From assembly GCF_018324205.1 (NCBI RefSeq), contig NZ_AP023356.1, forward strand, positions 4,811,001-4,875,000: 64,000 nucleotides of DNA, written 5' to 3'. This document shows positions 49,055-56,859 of the stretch, one piece after another. How positions within the stretch are numbered: position 1 is the first letter of the stretch; each line of letters begins with the position of its first letter. Position numbers and translations under genes: made by a program. Source of the DNA: Actinoplanes ianthinogenes (lineage in GTDB: Bacteria > Actinomycetota > Actinomycetes > Mycobacteriales > Micromonosporaceae). The notes beneath the pieces were generated by a model. The model saw nothing but the letters and a program-made list of their open reading frames with translations. It ran no database searches and had not been told where the DNA came from.

Positions 49055-49837
49055 ATGACCATGCAGCAGCCGACGATCGGCGACGCCTTCGGCGACATGA
49101 TCAAAGACGCGTACGCGGTACGAACCGGCATCGGGCCCCGTCCGCTGGCCGGCGGGCGCCTGCCCCGGCCGGTGATCGAGGTGATCGAACGCGACGACGG
49201 GCTGATCAACGGCGCGCCCGCCGACCACTACCTGGACGAGCCGGAGGCCTGGCAGCCGCACGACCACCGGGCGCTGCGCAAGTGCCGCGGCCACGTGCTG
49301 GACATCGGCGTCGGCGCCGCCCGGATCGCACTCGAACTCCAGCGCCGCGGCATGGCGGTGACCGGCCTGGACACCTCGCCCGGCGCGATCGAGGTGGCCC
49401 GCAAGCGCGGCCTGCGCGACACCGTGCTGAGCACCGTGGACCGGTACGCGGCCGCGACCGCCCGGTACGACACCTTCCTGCTGCTCGGCAACAACCTGGG
49501 CCTGCTGGAGGGCCCGGAACGCGCGCCGGTCTTCCTGGAGGCGCTGGCCCGGCTGGCGAACCCGGGCGCCCGGATCATCGCGCAGGGCGCCGACCCGTAC
49601 GGCACCAAGGACCCGGTGCACGTGAGCTATCACCAGCGGAACCGGGACCGCGGCCGGCTCGGCGGGCAGCTGCGGCTAAGGCTGCGCTACCGGCTGGTGG
49701 CCAGCGACTGGTTCGACTACCTCAACTGCTCGGTCGACGAGCTGGAGGAGCTGCTCGAGGGCACCGGGTGGCGGCTCAAATCGATCGACCGGAAGGACCA
49801 CCCGTACTACCTTGCGGTCATGGAGCAAGACCATTGA
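49055..49837 (+). CDS. Class I SAM-dependent methyltransferase
   Basis: A 260-residue soluble protein. Motif I is VLDIGVGAARIALELQRRGMAVTGLDTSP (about 88-116), with LLLGNNLGLL as motif IV. Residues 1-85 precede the domain (GDMIKDAYAVRTG...VIERDDGLINGAPADHYLDEP). ATG 49055; a second ATG follows two codons later. The stop overlaps the kptA TTG by 4 bp. The substrate is unknown. Confidence 0.82.
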   Translation: MTMQQPTIGDAFGDMIKDAYAVRTGIGPRPLAGGRLPRPVIEVIERDDGLINGAPADHYLDEPEAWQPHDHRALRKCRGHVLDIGVGAARIALELQRRGMAVTGLDTSPGAIEVARKRGLRDTVLSTVDRYAAATARYDTFLLLGNNLGLLEGPERAPVFLEALARLANPGARIIAQGADPYGTKDPVHVSYHQRNRDRGRLGGQLRLRLRYRLVASDWFDYLNCSVDELEELLEGTGWRLKSIDRKDHPYYLAVMEQDH

Positions 49838-50400
49838 CCGAACTCTCCCGTGACCAGGTCCGCCTCAGCCGGCGGATGTCCCTGGTGCTGCGTCACCGGC
49901 CCGAGGTGGCCGGTCTGACGCTGGACGCGAACGGCTGGGTGCCGGTCGCCGATTTCCTCGCCGCCCTCCGGATCAGCCGTGCCGAGCTGGATCACGTGGT
50001 GGCCTTCAACGACAAGTCCCGCTTCGCGCTGGCCGTCGGCGACGACGGGGTGGAGCGGATCCGCGCCAGCCAGGGCCACTCCCGCCGGGTCGCGGTCGAT
50101 CTGGACCTGCCGCCGGCCGAGCCGCCCGCGGTGCTCTACCACGGCACCCCGCGGGACAACCTCGACGCGATCCTGCGCGACGGCCTGCGCCCGCGCTCCC
50201 GGCACCACGTGCACCTGTCGGTGGACGTGCCGACCGCTCTCACCGTCGGCCGGCGCCGATCGGCCGACGTCGTGGTGTTCACCGTGGCGGCGGGTGCGAT
50301 GGCCGTCGCCGGGCACGTGTTCCATCGCAGCGCCAACGGGGTCTGGTTGACCGCGATCGTCCCCCCTGCGCATCTTTCGGTAAAACGGACAAATCCGTAA
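49834..50400 (+). CDS. kptA: RNA 2'-phosphotransferase KptA/Tpt1
   Basis: Removes a 2'-phosphate from RNA splice or repair junctions by transfer to NAD+. The 188-residue protein starts at TTG 49834 and has the Tpt1 order: MSLVLRHRPEVAGLTLDANGWV with the catalytic Arg-His pair, FNDKSRFAL, LYHGTPRDNLDAILRDGLRPRSRHHVHLS and FHRSANGVWLTAIVPP. The usual N-terminal Ser-Lys reads Ser-Arg here. Coupled by TTGA to a methyltransferase gene. In fungi and plants Tpt1 finishes tRNA ligation; the bacterial role is open. Confidence 0.9.
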   Translation: MTELSRDQVRLSRRMSLVLRHRPEVAGLTLDANGWVPVADFLAALRISRAELDHVVAFNDKSRFALAVGDDGVERIRASQGHSRRVAVDLDLPPAEPPAVLYHGTPRDNLDAILRDGLRPRSRHHVHLSVDVPTALTVGRRRSADVVVFTVAAGAMAVAGHVFHRSANGVWLTAIVPPAHLSVKRTNP

Positions 50401-50483
50401 TCTGCCAGCTTGAGCGTCCGTCCACAGTAGTCATACGCGCAGATCACCGGACATCCCCGGGGTGGTCTCGTTAGCGTGGACGG

Positions 50484-51065
50484 ATGGGGACGGTCACGCG
50501 GCGTCATCTCACCGATGTCCCCAGCGCACCCGGACTCCTCAGCGCCCTCGTTCTGGTCGCCCTCCTGGCGGCGCTCGCCCTCGGCCTGCCGGCGCTCGAC
50601 CGCGCCGTCTCGGCGCAGCGGGCGGTGCCGGCCGGTCAGCCGTACCGGGTGGGTGCCGGGGTCACCGTGGTGCCGCCACCGGGCGCGACGCTCGACGTCA
50701 CCGGGACCCGCCCGGGCGACGACCGCGGCACCGCACTGTTCCGGCTCGGCCGGGTCCGCTACGCGATCGCGGTCCAGCCCTTCTCCGGCGACCTGACCGC
50801 GGCGGCCGTCCGGCTCCGTCAGCGCATCACCGGCACCTCGGGATACCAGGTGACCGGCACCCAGCTCGCCGTCTCCACGGCCGGCGGCCTGGCCGGCCTG
50901 CAGGGCGGATACACCGCCGGCGACCGCGGTGGCCGCTACGCGGTCTTCGTCGCGCACGGACTCAGCGTCGAGGTCACGGTCAGCGGTGCCGACCTGGACC
51001 TGGACCACACCCTGCCGGCCATCGACGCCAGCACTCGCACCCTGCGCTACGAGGGTGGCTCGTGA
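50484..51065 (+). CDS. Membrane-anchored exported protein, 193 aa
   Basis: One N-terminal membrane helix (LSALVLVALLAALALGLPAL, about 19-38), then a Gly/Thr-rich beta-type exterior domain (TVVPPPGATLDVTG; YAVFVAHGLSVEVTVSGADLDLDHTLPAIDASTRTLRY). No catalytic motif. ATG 50484. The stop overlaps the PrsW-type gene by 4 bp, suggesting that the two act together; it could be the protease's partner or substrate. Confidence 0.65.
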   Translation: MGTVTRRHLTDVPSAPGLLSALVLVALLAALALGLPALDRAVSAQRAVPAGQPYRVGAGVTVVPPPGATLDVTGTRPGDDRGTALFRLGRVRYAIAVQPFSGDLTAAAVRLRQRITGTSGYQVTGTQLAVSTAGGLAGLQGGYTAGDRGGRYAVFVAHGLSVEVTVSGADLDLDHTLPAIDASTRTLRYEGGS

Positions 51066-52318
51066 GCGATCCGGTAGTCCCCGGCCCGGCACGGGCGGCC
51101 ACCCTGAGGCTGCCCGCGTTCTGGGTCGTGATCACCCTGCTGGCCGCCGGCGCGGTCCGGATGTCGCAGATCCTGGCCCGCTTTCTGCACTCCTACCCGA
51201 TCGCCACACTCGCCGCGCTGGCCCTGTTCGCCCTGCTCGCCGTCCCGTTCTGGCTGTTCGTCCAGGAGCTGGACTTCCTCGAACGGGAGCCGACCGGCCT
51301 GCTCGTGGTGGCGTTCGCCTGGGGCGGCCTGGTGGCCACCAGCGTCTCCATCCCGGGCAGCACCGCCCTGGAGAATTTGATCGCCAAGCTCGGCTCGCCC
51401 GGCCTGGCCGCGGACTGGGGCGCCGCGCTGGCCGGGCCCACGGTTGAGGAGATCGCCAAGACGCTCGGCGTGATCGCCATCGTGCTGATCGCCCGCTCCC
51501 AGGTGAACAGCGTGCTCGACGGCGTGGTCTACGGCGCGCTGGTCGGCCTGGGTTTCCAGATCGTCGAGGACGTGGTCTTCGCGATCGGCGCGGTCGCGCT
51601 GGCCGGGCAGGGCGACGCGGTCCAGCCGGTGATCACCACGTTCCTGATCCGCGGGTTCCTGGCCGGGGTGTGGAGCCACACCCTGTTCGGCGCGCTGGCC
51701 GGCGCCGGCATCGGTTACCTGGTGGTCGCCACCGACCGCGGCTGGCCGCGCCGGATCACGATGGCCGGGCTGGCGCTGTTCGGCGCCTGGGCCTCGCACG
51801 TGCTGTGGAACTCGCCGCTGTTCCGCGACGGCCTGGGCAACGGACCGGTGGCGCTGCTCGCCGTGCTGGTCCTCAAGGGCCTGCCGCCGCTGCTGCTGAT
51901 CCTCTGGCTGGTCCGCCGCGCGCACGACCGGGAGGCCGAGTTCTACGTCGCGGGGCTGGCCCGCCTCGACGACCCCGAGGTGATCACCGAGGGCGAGTTG
52001 CGGGCACTCGGTTCGGGTTCGCGCCGGGCCGCGGCCCGCCGGCACGCCGCGGACCGCGCGGGCCACAAGGCAAGGGCTACGGTACGCCGTTTGCAGCGTG
52101 CCCAGGCCCGGCTGGCAGTGGAGCTCAGCCGGGCTCCGGAGCTCGCCGGCCAGCACCGGTCCGAGGTGCGTGCCCACCGGGCCGTCCTGGTCGAGCTGGG
52201 ACACCCGGAAGCGGTCGAGGGCGTCCGCTCCTGGCGGCACACCGCCTCCACGGTCGGTACCGCCGTGGTGGCGATCGCCGTGCTCTGGGTGGCCCTGTCC
52301 GCCCTCGGCGGCGCGTGA
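51062..52318 (+). CDS. PrsW-family intramembrane metalloprotease
   Basis: A 418-residue membrane protein with about eight to nine helices. Predicted active-site residues: PTVEEIAKT (Glu129, Glu130), FQIVEDVVF (Glu169-Asp170) and two His (GVWSHTLFG, WASHVLWN). PrsW of B. subtilis cleaves the anti-sigma factor RsiW. The C-terminal third (about 300-400) is soluble, charged and helical. GTG start overlaps the upstream stop. No anti-sigma gene lies nearby, so the target is unknown. Confidence 0.85.
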   Translation: MSDPVVPGPARAATLRLPAFWVVITLLAAGAVRMSQILARFLHSYPIATLAALALFALLAVPFWLFVQELDFLEREPTGLLVVAFAWGGLVATSVSIPGSTALENLIAKLGSPGLAADWGAALAGPTVEEIAKTLGVIAIVLIARSQVNSVLDGVVYGALVGLGFQIVEDVVFAIGAVALAGQGDAVQPVITTFLIRGFLAGVWSHTLFGALAGAGIGYLVVATDRGWPRRITMAGLALFGAWASHVLWNSPLFRDGLGNGPVALLAVLVLKGLPPLLLILWLVRRAHDREAEFYVAGLARLDDPEVITEGELRALGSGSRRAAARRHAADRAGHKARATVRRLQRAQARLAVELSRAPELAGQHRSEVRAHRAVLVELGHPEAVEGVRSWRHTASTVGTAVVAIAVLWVALSALGGA

Positions 52319-52322
52319 CCGT

Positions 52323-52571
52323 TCAGGCGACCGGCGGCACTCCGCCGTCGCCGTCGACGATCGTGTCCGGGGTGCCGTCCTCGTCCAGGTCCACCATCGT
52401 CACGTCGACCTTGCCGTCGCCGTCCGTGTCGAACTGGAACAGGTCCGGCTTGCCGTCGCCATCGGTGTCCGACACCCACACGTCGACCTTGCCGTCGCCG
52501 TTCGCGTCGCTGGTGATCAGGTCGACGCGGTCGTCGCCCCGGGTCTCGACGATCTCCTGCGGCTCACTCAT
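52323..52571 (-). CDS. Small calcium-binding-type repeat protein, 82 aa
   Basis: Five D-x-(N/D)-x-D-G-(K/T)-x-D loops: DANGDGKVD, DTDGDGKPD, DTDGDGKVD, DLDEDGTPD and a final DGDGG. These match the EF-hand-like or thrombospondin-type Ca loops. There is no signal peptide. ATG 52571; converges with the PrsW gene 4 bp away. Likely a Ca2+-binding or buffering protein; role unknown. Confidence 0.7.
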   Translation of the reverse strand: MSEPQEIVETRGDDRVDLITSDANGDGKVDVWVSDTDGDGKPDLFQFDTDGDGKVDVTMVDLDEDGTPDTIVDGDGGVPPVA

Positions 52572-52723
52572 GTCGTCTCCTTAGCTCGAGTTCCGCACGA
52601 CTGTGCCGTGAAGTCCCGCCCGGCACAACAGCCACACCCATACCCGACACCCGCGAAGGCCAGTCCGGCCGCTGTGACGGGTATCGCTGGTACCGGCCAC
52701 GGCCGGGGGTAACGTACGCCGTC

Positions 52724-53143
52724 GTGGATATCGCGGCGGACGGCATGCAGCACCTCTTCACCAGCAACGGGGGCGGTGCGCTCGCCGAGCGGATGGGCAT
52801 CGTGATCACCGAGGCGACGGCCGAGCGGGTGGTCGGGACGATGCCGGTCGAGGGCAACACCCAGCCGTACGGTCTGCTGCACGGCGGGGCGTCCTGCGTG
52901 CTCGCGGAGACCCTCGGCTCGGTCGGCGCGGTGCTGCACGGGCAGACCGTGGACCGGCCGTTCGCGGTCGGGGTGGACATCAACGCCACCCACCACAAGG
53001 CCGCCCGCTCCGGGCTGGTGACCGGCATCGCGGTGCCGGTGCACCGGGGCCGCGCCGTCGCCACCTACGAGGTGGTCCTGGAGGACGAGGCCGGTGAGCG
53101 GGTCTGCACCGCCCGGATCACCTGCCTGCTGCGCGGTGCTTGA
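52724..53143 (+). CDS. PaaI-type hotdog thioesterase
   Basis: A 139-residue acyl-CoA thioesterase of the PaaI/YdiI type: GTMPVEGNTQPYGLLHGGASCVLAETLGSVGAVLH includes the catalytic HGG and the Glu in AETLGS; NATHHKAARSGLVTGIAVPVHRGRAVATYEV follows. It hydrolyses CoA or acyl thioesters, possibly 1,4-dihydroxy-2-naphthoyl-CoA. GTG start. Monocistronic. Confidence 0.87.
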   Translation: MDIAADGMQHLFTSNGGGALAERMGIVITEATAERVVGTMPVEGNTQPYGLLHGGASCVLAETLGSVGAVLHGQTVDRPFAVGVDINATHHKAARSGLVTGIAVPVHRGRAVATYEVVLEDEAGERVCTARITCLLRGA

Positions 53144-53205
53144 TCAGTAAGGTTTCTGCACTGATCAACAGGCAGTCCTTGACGGTTCCGCGTACGGTTC
53201 TCAAC

Positions 53206-53595
53206 GTGACCGAAGTACCACAGCATGCGTTCGACGACGCCACGCAGATCCTGACCTGCGCTCTCAGTGGTGACAGCGATGCTGTGGCCAGCACCTTCGA
53301 CGCCGTCGTCTCGCGGGACGGCGTGGTCGGCGCCTGGGACGTCGCGTGGTGCCTCGCCGCGACCATGGTCGGCGACCTGCCCGGCGGTGGCGGCTGGACC
53401 CTGGAGTTCCCCGGCATCGACGACGCGCGCTATGACAAACGCTGGGTCGCCCGCTTCGTCAGTGCGTATGTGAACGGGGACTTCCCGACCGGCGAGGCCC
53501 TGTTCGGCGCCGCGATCGCCGACGGGCAGCTGCCGGACTGCCTGCTCGCCCTGGCCGGCTCCACGGTCGCCACCCTGCGTCACCGGGCGGCGTGA
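53206..53595 (+). CDS. Hypothetical protein, 129 aa
   Basis: A helical soluble protein from GTG 53206 (VTEVPQHAFDDATQILTCALSGDSDAVASTFDAVV; GAWDVAWCLAATMVGDLPGGGGWTLEFPG). TTG 53140 would extend it by 22 residues. No family recognised. TTGACG lies 21 bp before the GTG and may be a -35 box. Confidence 0.65.
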   Translation: MTEVPQHAFDDATQILTCALSGDSDAVASTFDAVVSRDGVVGAWDVAWCLAATMVGDLPGGGGWTLEFPGIDDARYDKRWVARFVSAYVNGDFPTGEALFGAAIADGQLPDCLLALAGSTVATLRHRAA

Positions 53596-53602
53596 CCTCG
53601 GC

Positions 53603-53911
53603 TCACCGAGCCTTGTGATACAGCGCTTTCGCGTACTGCGTCCCGGCGGCGGTGTTGTACATCGACGCGAGTGACATGAAGAACTGGTTGTCGGAGATCG
53701 CCCGGGATGCCTGGGCGGTCCCGGCGTACCGGATATCGGCCTCCGCCTCGGACAATCCGCGCGCCTTGAACTGACGGCGCATCGCCTGTTTGCCGCCACG
53801 GAAGGCGTCGGCGGCCTCCTCGGCCAGCTTCATGAAGGACATCGCCTTCTCACTCAGCGCCTCGGCCAGGTTGTAGGCAGTCTGTTCTTCCTCGTTGGCG
53901 AAGGTCTGCAC
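53603..53911 (-). CDS. Hypothetical helical protein, 102 aa
   Basis: GTG 53911 has AGGAGG 9 nt upstream. The protein is almost wholly helical (FANEEEQTAYNLAEALSEKAMSFMKLAEEAADAFRGGKQAMRRQFKARGLSEAEADI) with Tyr-rich end (YNTAAGTQYAKALYHKAR). Converges with the preceding gene. No family is recognised. Confidence 0.65.
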   Translation of the reverse strand: MQTFANEEEQTAYNLAEALSEKAMSFMKLAEEAADAFRGGKQAMRRQFKARGLSEAEADIRYAGTAQASRAISDNQFFMSLASMYNTAAGTQYAKALYHKAR

Positions 53912-54167
53912 GACGCTGTACCTCCTAGCAAACCGGGGTCCAGTGCGGACCGATCCCGATAACACTTTGATTGAGGCGGCCCGCGCCTTCAAGGGGTCAA
54001 TGCGTGCGGTGGACAGCTAATCCACTCTGGATAGTGACGGCCATCACAGTATTTATGATCGCCAAATGGTCGAAACGGGGAGGTGCGCCGGAACGGTACC
54101 GTCCTACCATGTGTCGTCGCCGGTGATCGACACCGTCGAATCCGCTCCTCATCGGGGGAATGCCTTC

Positions 54168-55223
54168 ATGTTCCTGACCAGTCGCAAGGCTCTCGCCACG
54201 ATCGGCGCTACAGCTGTCGCGGTTGCCGCAGCCACCACTCTCTTCGCCGCCCCGGCGCAGGCCGCCACCGCTGGCCTGGCGCGGGTGTCCGGCACCACCG
54301 TCAAGTTCAACGCACTGATGACCAAGTCGAACTCGCTGGTCATCACGGTCTCCGGCCGCACGGTCACGCTCAACGACAAGGTCGCCATCAAGGCCGGCAA
54401 GGGCTGCAAGGCGGTCAAGGGCGACAAGACCAAGGTCAAGTGCACCACGTCGTCGAAGCCGAAGAAACTGGTCATCGCCCTCGGCGACAAGAACGACAAG
54501 GTCGTCAACAAGACCGGCATCTACATGCTGGCCGACGGCGGCTCCGGCAACGACACGCTGTACGGCGGCAGCGGCGCCGACCAGCTCCAGGGCGCCTCGG
54601 GCAACGACAAGCTCTACGGCCGGGGTGGCAACGACAACCTGTTCGGTCAGAGCGGCAACGACCTGCTGGTCGGTCTCACCGGCAACGACAAGCTCTACGG
54701 TGGCACCGGTAGCGACAAGATGTACGGCAACACCGGTACCGACCAGATCCTCGGCGACTCCGGCAACGACGTGGTCTACGGCGGCGCCGGCAACGACCTC
54801 ATCTACGGCTACGCCGGCAACGACTGGCTGTACGGCGAGGACGGCGACGACGAGATCTACGGCGACGACTACCGGACCGGCACCGCCTTCGGCAACGACG
54901 TCATCGACGGTGGCAACGGCCGGGACGGTCTGATCGGCGGCTACGGCTACGACCGGGTCTACGGCGCCAACAGCGACGACATCCTCTACGGTTCGTACTT
55001 CGACCTGAGCACCTTCGCCCCGCTCGGCACGGCCGGCCCGGACTACCTCAGCGGCGGCGCCAACGACGCCGAGGGCGACTACTGCCTGAGCCTGGGCGGC
55101 GCCAGCTACAGCGAGTGCGAGTCCACCTGGAGCACCGCCTCGGTCTCCTCCGCCGAGGGCAAGTCGGTCCACCCGGAGATCCCGGCCGACGTGAAGAAGC
55201 GCCTGGCCGACTCGGTCCGCTGA
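54168..55223 (+). CDS. Secreted RTX-type calcium-binding protein
   Basis: A 351-residue exported protein. Signal peptide (about 1-34, TTLFAAPAQA), a beta region (35-120), then about nine glycine-rich nonapeptide repeats of the GGxGxDxxYG type (GGSGNDTLYG, GGSGADQLQG, GASGNDKLYG, GRGGNDNLFG, GQSGNDLLVG...), which fold into calcium-binding parallel beta rolls. It also holds YCLSLGGASYSECEST near the end, with two Cys. Lacks a lipase/protease domain, so is likely a structural, non-toxic protein. ATG 54168 with GGGGGAA upstream. Confidence 0.85.
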   Translation: MFLTSRKALATIGATAVAVAAATTLFAAPAQAATAGLARVSGTTVKFNALMTKSNSLVITVSGRTVTLNDKVAIKAGKGCKAVKGDKTKVKCTTSSKPKKLVIALGDKNDKVVNKTGIYMLADGGSGNDTLYGGSGADQLQGASGNDKLYGRGGNDNLFGQSGNDLLVGLTGNDKLYGGTGSDKMYGNTGTDQILGDSGNDVVYGGAGNDLIYGYAGNDWLYGEDGDDEIYGDDYRTGTAFGNDVIDGGNGRDGLIGGYGYDRVYGANSDDILYGSYFDLSTFAPLGTAGPDYLSGGANDAEGDYCLSLGGASYSECESTWSTASVSSAEGKSVHPEIPADVKKRLADSVR

Positions 55224-55246
55224 CGAAGTCAGCACAAAGCACCACA

Positions 55247-55284
55247 GCGGCGCCCGGCGGTCCTCCGCCGGGCGCCGCCCCTTT
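55247..55284 (+). terminator. Terminator after the RTX gene
   Basis: A perfect 14-bp stem (GCGGCGCCCGGCGG / CCGCCGGGCGCCGC) with a 4-nt loop TCCT, followed by CCCTTTT, 24 bp after the stop. Confidence 0.88.
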
Positions 55285-55382
55285 TCTCGCCCCAAGGCCC
55301 GCATCCAGCCGCCGGGTCCGCTCCATGCCCTTCCGGTACGACCAGGGCCCTCCCGCGAGCCCTCTCCCGCCGTGGTCGAGCC

Positions 55383-55577
55383 TGCCGAAGTGGTCGTGCT
55401 CTGATGTGATCCGCTTCCGCTGGCAGCGCGTGCCGGAAGCGGTCGTGCCCTGATGCGATCCGCTTCCGCTGGCAGCGCGTGCCCGAAGTGGTCGTGTCCT
55501 GATGTGATCCGCTTCCGCGAGCAGCGCATGCGCGGACTGGTCGTGCCTGAAGCGGGCCGCGTCCGTGCGCGGAGCGT
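55383..55577. repeat. 49-bp tandem repeat array with internal hairpin
   Basis: Units begin near 55383, 55431, 55480 and (degenerate) 55529, sharing GTCGTGCCCTGATGYGATCC, GCTTCCGCTGGCAGCGCGTG and CCGGAAGC-type arms. CCGCTTCCG (55411-55419) can pair with CGGAAGCGG (55434-55442) across the unit boundary. The region 55578-55904 beyond it shows no gene; short related words such as CAGCGGTCTTGACGC are present. Confidence 0.75.
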
Positions 55578-55904
55578 CCCGCCCGCGCAAGCCAGCCATT
55601 TCGCGCTGTTGCCGCGTCCCTGGAGCGGTCTTGCTCGGACGGCAGTCCCATTTCGCTGTCGGGTGCGTGCCCCACAGCGGTCTTGACGCAACGCGCCCGT
55701 TGTCGGGCACGCGCCTGACAACGACTCCAGCCGACACAAGCCGGCGGCTTTCGTATCCGCGCCCGGAGCGGCTCCGCCTGACGCGAACCAGCCGACCCTG
55801 AGCCGGCTGGTAACGGCGACAGCGATTACCGGCCGCCGGAAATCGCATTCCGCGCGACTCTCACGCGCACGATGAAGGACGCCGACCCGCGTTCCTCTGC
55901 TCTC

Positions 55905-55948
55905 TGGTGACCAGAGGCAGGGTCGAACCGCGGCCTTCTCCCTCAGTC
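55905..55948 (-). pseudogene. tRNA-Phe 3'-end fragment
   Basis: On the reverse strand this holds a T-arm (GCGGTTCGACCCTGC) and an acceptor end with CCA, and aligns with the 3' half of the tRNA-Phe gene 440 bp to the right with several changes. No matching 5' half, D-arm or anticodon is present. It may be an attachment-site remnant or a decayed tRNA duplicate. Confidence 0.65.
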
Positions 55949-55993
55949 AGGAACATCGGAGAAGCTCAGAGCCGGCTGTCCGGGATGGCCGGA

Positions 55994-56122
55994 TCAAGGG
56001 GTCCCGCCAGCTTTGCGCCGTCGCTCCTCGTCGGCGTCGGCGATGCCGTGGGCAACGGCCAGCCGGATCAGCCTGTACAGCACGGCGATACCGAGCAACC
56101 CGAACAACAACCAGACGAGCAC
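55994..56122 (-). CDS. Possible small membrane protein, 42 aa
   Basis: Read from GTG 56122: a hydrophobic start (MLVWLLFGLLGIAVLYRLIRLAVAHGI) and charged end (ADADEERRRKAGGTP). The in-frame upstream stop TAG lies close, so no longer form exists. No clear SD is seen. It lies in the gap between the tRNA-Phe fragment and the tRNA-Phe gene. The composition is that of a coding membrane protein, but this is a weak call. The stretch 56123-56389 holds nothing else I can support. Confidence 0.4.
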   Translation of the reverse strand: MLVWLLFGLLGIAVLYRLIRLAVAHGIADADEERRRKAGGTP

Positions 56123-56389
56123 GACTTGAGGCTAAAACATCCGTGGAGCAGGGTCAGACGGGTTGCGCGTGGAAAGCGGTGGTCATGCTCGCCCACAAGC
56201 GTGGGAGCCGTCGTCATTGCCGGCGGCGCGGTTGCGGTGACCGCAGGAGTGCGATCAAGCCGTGAAGCGAACGCGCAAACTCATCACGGCGATCATGGGA
56301 AATCGGCGGTCCGGCACAAGAGGCCGGAAAGCAAAACGTCCACCGTGCGTTTCCGCAGGTGGACGGTGCTCAGAGCCCGGCGAGAGGCC

Positions 56390-56466
56390 TGGTGGCCAGG
56401 GGCGGGGTCGAACCGCCGACCTTCCGATTTTCAGTCGGACGCTCGTACCAACTGAGCTACCTGGCC
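56390..56466 (-). tRNA. tRNA-Phe (GAA)
   Basis: On the reverse strand the gene begins GGCCAGGTAGCTCAG, has anticodon stem TCCGA/TCGGA with loop CTGAAAA (anticodon GAA), T-arm GGCGG TTCGACC CCGCC, acceptor CCTGGCC, and an encoded ACCA end. All stems pair. It is the last of a three-gene tRNA cluster on this strand. Confidence 0.96.
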
Positions 56467-56480
56467 GTGCTTGGTGCTTG

Positions 56481-56554
56481 CGGTCCTGACGGGACTTGAA
56501 CCCGCGACCTCCGCCTTGACAGGGCGGCGAGCACTCCAACTGCTCCACAGGACC
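56481..56554 (-). tRNA. tRNA-Asp (GTC)
   Basis: Reverse strand, begins GGTCCTGTGGAGCAG; anticodon stem CCGCC/GGCGG with loop CTGTCAA (anticodon GTC); T-arm CGGGTTCAAGTCCCG; acceptor pairs GGTCCTG/CAGGACC, discriminator G. No CCA is encoded. Confidence 0.96.
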
Positions 56555-56614
56555 TTGCTATTCACTTCTGTCTTGCTCTGGCCAGTTCGCGACCTGCGCC
56601 GTGAACCTTACCAG

Positions 56615-56687
56615 TACCCCCAACGGGATTCGAACCCGTGCTACCGCCTTGAAAGGGCGGCGTCCTAGGCCACTAGACGATGAGGGC
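56615..56687 (-). tRNA. tRNA-Glu (TTC)
   Basis: Reverse strand, begins GCCCTCATCGTCTAG; anticodon stem CCGCC/GGCGG, loop CTTTCAA (anticodon TTC); T-arm ACGGGTTCGAATCCCGT; the acceptor includes G1-U72 and U-G wobbles, as is usual in actinobacterial tRNA-Glu. CCA not encoded. First gene of the Glu-Asp-Phe cluster. Confidence 0.96.
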
Positions 56688-56859
56688 AACTCCGCCATCA
56701 TTGCACATCGAGCTGGCGACCCGATCTGCAACGCTTGGTGGCCTTCGCCCCAACCGCGCCCCGTTGAAGGCTTGCAAAGCATATGTGATCCACCGAGCGG
56801 TCTCCAAATCGGTATCCCCCTTTTCTGCAGCGACGCTGTGACCTGCGGAAACGAGGGGT

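Noticed and set aside
54168..55223. RTX toxin with enzymatic domain
   Set aside because: No lipase, protease or haemolysin activation features exist; only the signal peptide, beta region and repeats.
55905..55948. Functional fourth tRNA gene
   Set aside because: No 5' half, D-arm or anticodon arm can be folded; only the 3' end is present.
55907..56455. 182-codon forward ORF across the tRNA-Phe region
   Set aside because: It runs over tRNA genes on the opposite strand and has no recognisable protein features.
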